A stretch of 64,000 nt of DNA from Linnemannia schmuckeri (lineage: Eukaryota > Mortierellomycota > Mortierellomycetes > Mortierellales > Mortierellaceae), in NCBI GenBank assembly GCA_029449235.1, contig JANATG010000006.1, positions 2,232,001 through 2,296,000 of the forward strand, given 5' to 3'. Positions within the stretch are counted from its first letter, which is position 1. Each line of letters begins with the position of its first letter. Below, in pieces: positions 10,648 to 26,245 of this stretch. Both the position numbers and the translations under genes were made by a program. Under the pieces are notes generated by a model. The model was not told the origin of the DNA, ran no database searches, and saw only the letters and a program-made list of their open reading frames with translations.

Positions 10648-10657
10648 ATATTATATA
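10648..10657 (-). promoter_or_regulatory. TATA box of the Kre9-like gene
   Basis: Reads TATATAATAT on the minus strand, about 85 bases before the ATG. A CT-rich then CAACA-rich leader free of other ATGs follows, as expected for a fungal 5' UTR. Confidence 0.7.
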
Positions 10658-10729
10658 GTCGAGTGTAGGTGGCAATGAAGTGGCGAAGAGAGGGTCAATT
10701 AAGAGAGGTGGCAAATTTTATGGTACAGT

Positions 10730-10732
<3 letters not shown>

Positions 10733-10770
<38 letters not shown>
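10733..10770 (+). repeat. (AG)19 dinucleotide repeat
   Basis: A perfect 38-base repeat that starts about 75 bases upstream of the TATA box of the minus-strand Kre9-like gene. Pyrimidine tracts of this kind are common in promoters of this window, so a nucleosome-excluding role is possible. Confidence 0.95.
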
Positions 10771-10776
<6 letters not shown>

Positions 10777-11510
10777 ACAGTGATGCGAGTAAAAGCAGAA
10801 GAGAAGAGTGAGGAGTGAAGAGTGAAGAGCGAAAAGAGAAGGAGGGAATGGAGTCTTTATATAGGAGCACCCTTTTTTTCCAGGAATTTTTTACGCCCAC
10901 AAGGGAGAGGAGAGGAGTGTGCGGGCACTACAGCAACAGAGAGAGCAAAGAACAAAGACAAGTGGTGGTGAACAAAAAAAAAAAATACAAAAAAGTGGGT
11001 GTGTTGACTGGCTGAGGACGACAGTAGGGTAGGACTAAAGGCGATGTTGAAAGGGTAAGAATAGATTTGTCTCTCCCTCCGTCGACCAGTCGACGAATAA
11101 CGCACAACGAGCATCCCTTTTTTGTACGCTGCGAATTCAGGCGGGCTATTTTTGACACCCCTGACTACTGCACTCTCACTACCGAACTAAACCCATTTCT
11201 GAACCCCACCTATCCGACGACCACACTCTTCTCACTGTTATTATTATTCTCTCCAATTCAATTCAATTGCTCAATAAATAATTCTTTTAACTTTCTCGAT
11301 TGTTCGCTGTTTTGCATTTTGTTTGTGCGCACGCTTCGTCTTTCCCTTGACTCTTTGACCCTAGGAACGCACACAAGGAAAAACAAGGAGGGGTAAACAT
11401 GCCTCCTCCCCTCCGCTCTGTCCACCTGTCCGTCATCCATCCCCAAGTCAGTCGACAATCTCGTTGACCACTCAAATTCGTCCATTCAGCAGCATGCCTC
11501 TCTCTTCTCT

Positions 11511-11544
<34 letters not shown>

Positions 11545-12538
11545 CACTTTGTGCATTCATGTACGCCTTTTTGTGCTCGTCTGAGATGATGGATGCAGCG
11601 AGGTCTGACCGTATGCCTGGAAAGAACATGAGTGAACAAAGCAGGAGAGAAAAGAAAAACGACACGGAGCCAGGGGCAGTGCGGGTTTTCTTTTTTTGCT
11701 CCCTCGTTTGCTGGGCGAGGAGAGGTAGGTTAGGACGAGGACAGGGCTGAGAAGGAAAAACATACCTCCAGTCCAGGATGGCATATCATGCTAGATACTT
11801 GACAGTAAGAAAGCGGCAGGATGAGAAGGGGAGTGGGGGCTAGGGCGTGGGTTGTGGTTGAAGGAAAAAAAATGATCTCGGACTATGAGAAGAGACAAGT
11901 AGACAAGTGCGATGCAGATGGGCGCAGGCTGGAAAAAAGGACTACGATAGCCCGCAAGGGGGAAAACAAGCAAAGGGCATGGTCGACTCACTTTCTTTTC
12001 CTTGTGTTCATCCTCTTTCTGTCTCCTTTGACTCTTTCCTTCTGTCTATGCCTCCCTGTCTGTCTATGTATAAACCCTTGTTTCATTCCAATGCGTGCCT
12101 CGACTCACATTACTTGACTTCCTCTCCACTCCCCTACATGCTCATTCTTCTTCCTCGGTGTCCTCCCCCTCCTTTCACTATTATGTTTCCCTATACACAC
12201 TTCAACTCCCTTCGCCCTTCTCCTATCTTCTCCTCAAGTCCACTCTCTCTAGATGGGATAGTTATGCACTGCCGATGGCTGGTTTGGTTTTTGGTTCAAC
12301 AGATACCGAGAGCAGAAAAGGGTGATAAAAAAATAGAAAACATAAAGTCCGAGGGAGGGGGCTGCTTCTGGCACTGCACTGCCGGAGTAGCAGTATAGTT
12401 TTCTGCTGTCGTGTTCTCCAATTGACAGAAGAACTAGATCTTTCTATTATTCTTCCTTTCCCTTTTTTTTATCCTTTTCGTCTTCACTCACCTGCCTGCC
12501 TGCCAGCCTTCCTGCCGCAATACCTATCACCGCATTCT

Positions 12539-12573
<35 letters not shown>

Positions 12574-13967
12574 CTCTTCCGTTTTTGTGAATAGGTTTGG
12601 CGTTCGCTTTTTGCTGTTTTTATGGTTAGCAGTAAGATAGATTGGTCCGTCAAATCCAGTCCAGCCCGCGCTATGTCAGGTTGTATCCGATGAGAAAAAG
12701 AAGACGAGGGCAAAGAAGAGAGCTGAGTTCCAGAGCTGGCAGCTGTTCTCTCCCAGCTCAAGCTACTCTACGTCAGGCACCAGAAACTTAAAAATAAAAA
12801 AGCGCACAAAAGAAGGCCATCACAAACTGAACTTGTATCGCAAGACGAAAAGGCGCCCAAGTGAGACCTCTACGGTAGCGCCGTGTAAAATCAACCGTTG
12901 GTCGTCCTTATTCTATTTTTGAAAAAAGTACAGAGGGATTATTCATGACCAGCTAAGGCACAGCGGCGGACACTCTTCTTACTCATTCAAACACTGTGTG
13001 AACCCACGTTATAATACATAGTGGGTATTTTTTGTTTCTTTATGAAAAGCACATGGGAAGAGCTTTTCTCTGCAAAAATATCTCTTTGCATAGTGTCATA
13101 ACGTGTGTAAAAAGTCTCCGGATCGACTGAAGTTTTTTCTATTTTTTGTGATGAAATAGCAGAGGGGGAAGGAGAGAAACAGCCTAGAGCTGATGCCAGG
13201 CACAAAGAAAAAGAGTCAACAAAAGTGGGCAAGGGTAGGAGAGGAAGAGAGAGGTGCGCTAACTTTTTTTCGATTTTGAATGTCCAACAGACCCCGTAAA
13301 CAAAAACAATCAAACTGCGGTTGAGGCATCATCCTATCTAGCGCAATCGCAGCTGTCATCCTCCCTCCGTCTCTGTCTCCTTTTTGTGTTTTTCTACTCA
13401 TCATTCGTGATCCGCTTTGGATAAAGAAGACGAGGGTGTCGTCAGAAAGGATGAATAGATGTGGCGAGGCAGGATGAGGCAGTGTGAACAGAGTGAACAA
13501 CAACCAACCGACCAACACGACTGAGCAACAAACAACAACAGCACCATATAGATAGACAAACAGATAGGCTGTGACAGAATAACAAACACGAATGCAAGGG
13601 ACATTCATCGCCACTTCTTCTTCTCTTCTTTCTCCTTTCCTTTTCTGCTGCACTCTATAAGCAACTGTGAGTTATGGTGGGTGAAAGAGGGGAAGAGCGG
13701 AGGGGAAAGCGGATGAGACTCGATCCATGTTGGGTGCGAACCCCACTGTGCAGGATGACGCTGGCGGGACAAATAGACTATCTGCACACCAGCGGGTTCT
13801 CTTCTCTACTAGAGAAAGAGAGAAAAGGAAAAAATTCGGCGATGCCACGGCGGTTGAGGGTACAGCCGAAAAAGTACTCTCCGTGGCTGTCTTTTTGATC
13901 CCCAGAAAGACAGTATCTGTAAGAGGTGCATACGATCCTCATGGGCTCGGCTTGCTAGGTCCGTAAC
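10771..13967. other. Intergenic between divergent Kre9-like and RBM5-like genes
   Basis: About 3.2 kb with no gene I can support. It includes T32 (11513-11544) and T33 (12541-12573) tracts and CT-rich stretches. The segment 13700-13967 is more GC-balanced and probably holds the leader of the RBM5-like gene; a six-codon upstream frame (ATG at 13940, TAG eighteen bases later) lies just before its start codon. Confidence 0.5.
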
Positions 13968-18571
<4,604 letters not shown>

Positions 18572-18851
18572 TTGGATATGTGTTAAATATGATATTTCAG
18601 TATATTCGGACGTGGTGGACATGTGGTCCTGGGACCTTCAAAAAGGTATGCATGCCTACTGATTATTCAAGAAGAGACGATTTATTTCGAAATGGCCCAC
18701 CTCTCCTCCACTAGCGCTGTTCGCCATCGTTGCCACCAATTTTTTTACAAAGCAATGCTGTCATCAAGAAGTATGTTTCTTGCAAAAGCTTCCTAATGGC
18801 GCCTTTTTTTCTCGCCCAGTACTAATTACCGAACCAATCAACTGAATAACC

Positions 18852-19184
18852 ATGAGTCAACAAGCTGATCCCGCCGATCCCCTGGATTGTTTGCTGTTTT
18901 CGAGACACACGACTTTTCCATTTGTGGAGGTACTGTTCTACGCTGTAGATTATTTTCGATCTTTTTCTTTTTTTTATTTTTTACAAGGATTAAGGGTGCT
19001 CTATTGTAAAAAAATCTATTTTGCAAGGTCCCATCCTCGAATTTGACGCCAGCCGCCAGATAAGCAAATGCCTTATGACCAAATTAAGGAATACAAATTG
19101 CAGACGCTTATCGATGATGGCTGGAGTCGAGCATGTGAATCGCCCTTTGAGCAAACCTCATGGAAAAAGGAAGGGCAAGCCTAG
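18852..19184 (+). CDS. Probable small two-exon gene, 69 residues, unknown function
   Basis: Exon 1, 18852-18929, starts MSQQADPADPLDCLLF and ends at GAG|GTACTG. Exon 2, 19053-19184, starts after GACGCCAG and ends with a TAG. The phase is kept and the joined frame has balanced, protein-like composition (…EPPDKQMPYDQIKEYKLQ…, …DDGWSRACESPFEQ…). The intron of 123 bases is strongly T-rich before the acceptor. An alternative acceptor at 19027 would give a 37-residue product. I recognise no domain; the two cysteines, acidic N-terminus and lack of a signal peptide suggest a soluble intracellular protein. It begins 280 bases after the stop of the RBM5-like gene on the same strand. RNA evidence is lacking, so this is a moderate call. 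Confidence 0.42.
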
Positions 19185-22100
19185 TAGCGCGACAAGTGGA
19201 CATGGGGGAATGCTGGACGGCCTCCAGAGCGTGGCTTGGGCATGTGTGGCTTGGTAAATGGTGGCTGGAGAGTTGACAGTTGGAGGGTTGGGCACCAGAG
19301 CGTGGAACCAGCTCACGGTGAGATGCCGTTATGGCTCCTTGTTTTTTTCGCGTCTTTGTGAGGACTCCTTGGAACTCCTTTGCTTTTACTGATTACTCAG
19401 CCATTCTAAGAGACGATGGGACACACTAGCTTCCTCTTCCCTTTTTTCATTTCTCCCTTGCTATCCTTACTTTTTATTGAGCCGTGCTGGCTTCTATTGT
19501 TGTAATTTTTGCACCGGTTCTCGAGGATATGGTAGAGACATCCATACACAAAGGATTGGCTGAGATGTGTACATGTGCTACCACGCTGTAACTGACGCCA
19601 GGACCGGATAATACGTCGGGCCATTGAATCAAACGCGTTAGTCTCTCTGTTTCTCTTTTTTATTTTTTTTTATTTTTCGCCCTGTGTCTTTTTGAAAACA
19701 CTCTTTATTGCTTTCTCTAATATGTCTCCTTCATGGGGACAACAGACCTTTGCATTACGAAATGTAATGGTGGCCTGAAAAAGGATGTCTTTTTTGTATT
19801 TTGAGCACAAATGCGGACGACTGTCACAGTCGCGAAAAAGAGGTCCTTGAAGACGTTTCAACCCTTGTTTCCTGCGATTTGTGCAACACTCATGGTTACA
19901 CCGTTTTATATTGGATATTTGTTTCCAAACTGAATGGTAATGGCGATATCAATGTGGATACGTAGCATTTTTTTTTTTTTTTTTTTTGTTTATTTGTACT
20001 TTTGTATTAAAAAAAATATCAAGGAGGTTTTTTACTTTCGCTGAGCAATGACAACTCGTCAAAGAAAAAAGGGATAGAAATATGAAAGGGGAAAGGGAAT
20101 ACAAAAGGCATGGTTGTTTAAGTGCTTCATATTCATAACGCCTTTTCTTGTTTTTTTTCTATAAAAAAAACCATAAGAAATTTGCTCGGGAGTTGTTCTG
20201 CAAGAGACTCAGAGTGATAAAAAAAAAAAAAAAAAGAACCCAGGAGGAAGGCAAGGCTTATGATCTTGCGCTTTGGAGGAGAACGAGAGAAAAGGAAAAG
20301 AAAAAAAAAGAGAGCAGCGTACTCCATCCACAAAAATCCTCGCACGTCCCTTGTCTCTGTGATATGCTTGCTTGCTGTCTGTCGACCTTATTTTTTTTAT
20401 AGGGTAAAAATAAGTGGACCAGAGGAGAGGAATTTGATGTTCCAGCAATTCATTCTCACTATCTTACTCGATTATTCCTTAGCCTTTCAGATACAACATT
20501 AAAGATAGATGCAACTGTTTCTCTATCTCATCAATCAATGGCTTGCATATTTCGAAACCCAATGATAATTATCGGTCTCTGCCAATGTATGTGATACATA
20601 AAAAAAGGAGGCAGATGACATTTATTTGAAATAGGTTTTTGATAGATGCATGCAAATGCATGGCAAAAAGAGCGTCCATACTTTCAAGAAAAAAAGAGGC
20701 GAATTTATGATGAGAGCATTGTTGGGCTCACAAAAGGCCTAAAGAGTCGAAGGATGTTACGAGCATGCATTACAACCCATTGATGCTTTTGTTGAGGAGG
20801 AGTTATTTTGAACGACAGACGTACTGTATCCCGATTTGTGAAAAAAGGGTGAGCAAGGAAGGAAGAAAATGTGGAGAAAAGGCGATGGATGGGTGTAAAC
20901 CCGTGCAGATCGAAGCATTTTCGTGGTGGTATATCTATATTAGCCACTGATTGATTGCAGTGAAACTAACAAACTCATGATGTATCGCGGACTAATTGAT
21001 TACTTCTCGTTGTCCCTCTTGATTGCTTTAGCCCTTCCATGGCCATTTGAATTTGTTGTTGAATCGTCTTTCCGCACCCACCAGAGATCGTACACTTTTG
21101 TAGTGTTTCCTTTTTGTGTGTCTTCTCTGTCTCCCCTTTCCTCCTCATTCACCTTGACATGTTTCTTCGTTGTGGATCTGATCCGCCTCTTTGCCTCTTT
21201 TTTTTTATATATTTTACTTGAATGTGTCCCTTGATTTCCTTCACCCTCCTGTTCCCCTCGCTCATCTACTTGTACATCTCGACAAATATCCCTCTTCCGT
21301 CTCTCCACGACTCACTCGACGGTTTATCCCTTGCCACTCTTTTTCCTATCATCTACCTATGCTACACTCGTCATTATCATCAACATTCTCCTCCTTCTCC
21401 TCCTTCTGCCACTCCACAACAAACTTAGCTATCCATTGGCAAGGCTGAAAGAAGAAAAGTACAGTTGGACTCACTTTTCCTAATTCCACTTTGTCTTCTC
21501 CCTCCTTTCACTTTGCATCCTTCTCCCACTTTGGATGTGGTTGTACGCATGAGTGTGTTTCTGCACCAACCATCTTCCTCACTCTCATCCTCATCCTTAA
21601 CCATTATCACAACTGCGCCAGCACCCACTTCCAATTTTTTTTTTCCGGCGTGTGCCCTCTTTTTTCCTCCCCTTTCTTCATCCCGTTTATCCGGTCGTCC
21701 CTTTGACTGCCCTTTACTTTCTAGTTTCCCTTTTTTTTTTCTTTTCTATCTTCGTTCTCCTTTTCTTCCTTTCGTTTTCCCTTTTCCCTTTCCTGACAGT
21801 GGCTACTTGCTTGTTGCGCTCTCTTCGGACGTGAACATACATATTTCATTTTCTTCTTCTTCGTCCTCCTATTCTTCATAATTCTTCAATCTCGATCTCT
21901 TCTCTCTCTCTTTTCTTTCCCTTTCTCAACTTCCTTTCCCTTACTTCGGCTCCAAATATTTGTTCCGTTCCCTTTTCTCTCTTATTTCGCTACGATCCAT
22001 TCTATACCGCCTTTTCAATCTGCCTTAACGACTACCCATTCTCACTCTCCTTTCTTCCTTCTTCTCACTCCCACTTATCATCACACATACTCCTATTCCT

Positions 22101-24368
22101 TTCTTCTTTCACTTCTTCTCTTAATTCATCCCTACGACTACACCACGACGCTCATTCTTATTTTTATGATCCGATCCTCTTCTGCATTGAAAATAACAAG
22201 CATCGCGCCGCACACGACACCACAACCGACCACTTTTTTCTCTCTCCCTCTCTCTTAGTAATTTGACTTCACAACACTTCTCGATTCACGTCCACCTTTC
22301 AGCTTCCTTTCTTCTCTCTTCAGTTCCAGAACAAGACTTATCTTTCATCCTCTTCATCCGAGCCCTCAACCTCCACCCCGGCCGACTACGGACTTTAGGG
22401 AAACAAAGCGACGACGGCGACGACAATCTACAACATCCCTCCATCCACCCATTTACCTCTTACTTTATTTCACTTCTCTCTTTTTCCTCTCTCTCCTCCC
22501 CCATCCATTTCTTTCGTCCATTTCTTTCGCCCACCAGCCTTTTTCATTCTCCACACAGACACACAAAACACACGAACATTTCTCGTCCCTGACTTTTTGT
22601 TTATTTACCTCACGTACCAACCACATATTTCTTATATAATACAGTTGACACAAACCCTCTTTTTCCATTTCTTTATACGACAAAAGGGATCGTCACTCTC
22701 ATCAAAAGGTGAGTACCCCAGAATTGAACAAACAACCACCCCCTTGCCTTACCCTCGATCAAGGACACAATGCATTGGGCTCTCGCCCCTCTTTTATCCC
22801 GCACATACCAACCTATCCACAGCTCCATATTACTGCCACCCTTCTTTCATCTCAATTGCGTTTCGATTCTCTCATCCAACCATTTCGACACCCGATTTTT
22901 GGACAACTGCATGACTTCTATATTGCCTATCTGAGGCACCAGGGCCACAATGTCCTCCATTCTTATTTTGTTTTTGGCACAATTCAACTTTTGATCCGTT
23001 TTTTATTCCTCGACTCCTTGTTTTCTTATAATATTACTTTTGTGGCTCCCAACGTGGCTAGACCTTCTGGTTCCTCCTCGTTCATTTTTCTTGCTTGTTA
23101 GATGACCCCTTCTTTGGCTTACTATATATTTTTATGTTCATTTTGTTTGTTTATTTGTTGTTGTTGCTGCTATCGTCGTCGCGTCAGCGAACTCGGGATA
23201 GACAACGAAAGTGTGCTTCTCTGTTGTGTCCATGTCCCTTTTGTGTTCCTGTCCATTATTGTTGTCCTTTTTTTGTCAGTTACCCCTTCGACTTTTTTGA
23301 GCTGAGAGAAGTGCTCACTTTCTCTCTCTCTCTGTCCCCGTCTATTGTCTGTCTGTGCCATTTTTGTATATCAAAATACTCCTTTTATTTCCCATTTTTG
23401 CTGCTCAGTCGTTTTTCTTTCTCCCTTTTTCTCGATGGCCCCCTCCCTTCATCTCCTCTTCCTTTCCCTCTCCTTTTCTCTTCCTGGCCCAACAACTACA
23501 ACATCAAGGCACTACGGTCTAGGTGTAATATAATCGTTAGCAGTTATTTTTGAAGGAGGCAAAAAAAAGGAACGAGGGCAAAGTAAACATCAGCTAGAGA
23601 AATAACCGATGAGAGACGGAGGAAAAAAGTAGGGTGGTGGCCAAAGAGTGAGAATAAGTGAGAGATTGGAGGACAAAAACCAAAATTGAAACAAAAAAGT
23701 AAAAGAGACGGAGCGAGTGAGTGCGTTGAGGGTATTGGATCCGCTCTTTTCTTGTCTTGTCCCCATTGAGAGCGTCCCTGGTACCTCCTCCACAAGCCGG
23801 CACGTTCCTCCAGAACAAATATCGAGTGTATTGCTGTTGGATGCAGACCATGGGGCGATCCGACGGTTGCTGTCGGTTCCTCTTCTTTCAGTTCTCCTCG
23901 AACCCATTATTGTTTTTCTTCGCCTTGAGAGTTCTGGGTTCCTCGTTTAGAAGAAAACAGGCAACCTTGCAATTGAGCAAGAAGAAAGTTCAACTCTCAC
24001 GCTTCGCACTCACCAAGAAGAAAAATTTTCTCATATTTTGCATTGCCTTGCATGTCTGCATACACCTTGAGCTGTTTTCTACCATGTTGAATCATCCATT
24101 TATCCATTTTACCCATGTATCCATGTTTTTTCGTATCTGTGGGGGTGAGAAGAGAGAAAAGGGAAGGAGAAAAGGTACCTTGACTGTTGTTGTTTATTGC
24201 CTTTTGGCCTTCCGATGCCGATCCCCTCTCTCTCTTCCTATCACCTTTACTTTTATTGACCGGGTTCGGATGTTGAAAACAGGACACACGACGACGATTT
24301 TTGCTTTGTTTTGTTTACGTTTTTGTTGATTTTGTTGTCATCTCTGTGCACCCGATTGTTTTGCGGTG
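19185..24368. other. Intergenic; pyrimidine-rich, no supported gene
   Basis: About 5.2 kb. Between 21100 and 23100 the + strand is strongly C/T-rich and then CA-rich, like the leaders of neighbouring genes. A GTGAGTACCC donor-like site lies at 22710 and an ATG frame of 30 codons opens at 22168 in this region. These could be exons of an extended 5' leader of the transporter at 25430, but no matching acceptor can be chosen from sequence alone. Open frames here are low-complexity Ser/Phe/Pro/Leu. Confidence 0.45.
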
Positions 24369-24378
24369 TATATAAAGG
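24369..24378 (+). promoter_or_regulatory. TATA box upstream of the PIN-like transporter
   Basis: TATATAAAGG, the best TATA element between 19 and 25.4 kb. It is about 1,050 bases before the start codon of the transporter, which would imply a leader of about 1 kb. Confidence 0.5.
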
Positions 24379-25429
24379 CAGCATTGGGTTGCTCCCCCAA
24401 GGAGATGTTGTGGAGAGAGAGTTACACAACTTTTGTTTTTCTTGAACCACCATATATACCCAGCGAACAACAAAACAACCAACACCCGTAAATGAACTTC
24501 TCCTCTCTTTGTATTTGTGGTACGAGCATCATTGACATCATTCCTCCTCCTTCTCCTCCTCCTCCTCCCCCTTTGGGACGCCATCATGGCCATTCATTTA
24601 TTCTTCCTCTCTTTCCAGGTCCAGAACCATTCTCTCTTACTCTTTCCCTCCCTCATCATTCTCTCTCTCTCATTCCTTCGCTCACCACTCTCTCACACAT
24701 TGTCAAGAAAGCCTTCAACGCAGTCGCTCTCATCAATTATTTCAATGTATCAACAGAGGAATAAAACCTCCGTTAATTTCCACAACTCTCATCACTCCAA
24801 GAGTCATGGTCGATCCCGGGTGTAATCCCATCGAGCCATATACAAGCATTCTCATCACCACCTTTTCTTTTCTTTTTTTCTTCTCTCTTACTTTCGCACA
24901 TACCTTTTATTACAACTATATTGTAGATACACTCTTATTCAACTAAACGACGTCGATCCTTATCCCGATCCCTCCTAACCCGAACAAGAACCAACAACAA
25001 CAACCAACGTCAGTAAACACACTTTCCTTCTTCCGTGTGTGTGTATAGCCTCGTTTCAGCATCATTCAGCTCACCATTCACCGCTTGCCGTCCACATTGC
25101 CAACATCAAGGACTAAACCGCCCTGAACAATCCTACGTACTCATTCACTCATCTCAATCGACACAACAACACGACAACGGAGCGTACAGCAGCTTCCCTT
25201 TTCACATACATCCCTCGATCTCACACAGCTCTCCCGAGTCGTACCCATCCCACCTCCTAACCTCTCCGGTCTCCGACGACTATCGTTCAACAACCCTTCT
25301 CCCGCCTTTTTCACTTTAGTGGCTGCAGGAAGGATTGGATCATTCATTTCAACCGACCCAAAGGAGCGCCCCGATTCGCCTTTTTTACCTCTTCACTCTC
25401 GACTCATTTCTAGGCCATCTATCTAGTCC
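24379..25429 (+). promoter_or_regulatory. Long 5' leader of the transporter, with a 90-codon upstream ORF
   Basis: From 24807 to 25429 there is no ATG on the + strand, which supports 25430 as the true start. The sequence is C/A/T-rich like other leaders here. Upstream, an ATG frame at 24492-24764 encodes 90 residues (MNFSSLCICGTSIID..., then Pro-rich). If transcription starts at the TATA box at 24369 and this part is not spliced out, it is an upstream ORF that would restrain translation. A strong acceptor (TCATTTCTAG, ending 25413) sits 17 bases before the start codon, so a leader intron is possible. Confidence 0.4.
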
Positions 25430-26194
25430 ATGGTGGCCTTATCGACACTCATCTGGACCAGCGCAAAGTAAGTTGCGTACTTTACCTCAATCTTCACTAC
25501 TCTACTCGCCCCTCCCCTGTTTGCCCTTTTTGCTCCTGTAATTCTATTACATATTGAAACATATACTTTTTTGCTTGGACCTTTTTTTCGCTAAGTTACT
25601 TTCATTCCTATCACATCTAATTCACGACTTCAATCTTAGACCCATCATCAAGTTTGTGGTGTTGGGAGGTAAGCAATCATGCTTCTTTGCTCTATTTCAG
25701 TCACATATTCCATCACCATTGCAAACTCCTCTTCCTCACACCTTTCCCCCTTCCTGATATTGGCAATGTTTGATATAGGATGTGGCGCGTTGATGGCCAA
25801 ACATGGCCTGCTTACGCCGGCAGGCGCCAAGGTCGTTGCTGGTCTGATCTTGAATTATACCCTCCCTGCCCTTCTCTTTGCCAAGATGCTCGCATGTGTT
25901 AACCAAGATAACGCCGGAGAGCTCCTGTAAGTCCTTCTTTAACATTCGTCACGAACCTTTCGCTGAAGAACCGTATTACAAGTGTCCGTGGCTGACTTTT
26001 TTTTGTAATTGCTTGAATGGATAGGTTGGTGGCAGTGGTTGCGGTTGGGATTATGCTGATGGGTGGGTTCTTAGGATTGCTGATTCAGAGGACGGGATTG
26101 ATCCCCAAGCGTCTGCATTGGGGTATCGTTGCCGCCACCATGTTCACTAACTTTGTAAGCCCATTTTCTATCCTATATGAAACTCAATTGGAAG

Positions 26195-26245
<51 letters not shown>

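Noticed and set aside
13665..13765. tRNA-like GGTTCGC sequence on the minus strand
   Set aside because: The T-stem does not pair (G-A mismatch) and no matching acceptor or anticodon arm is present.
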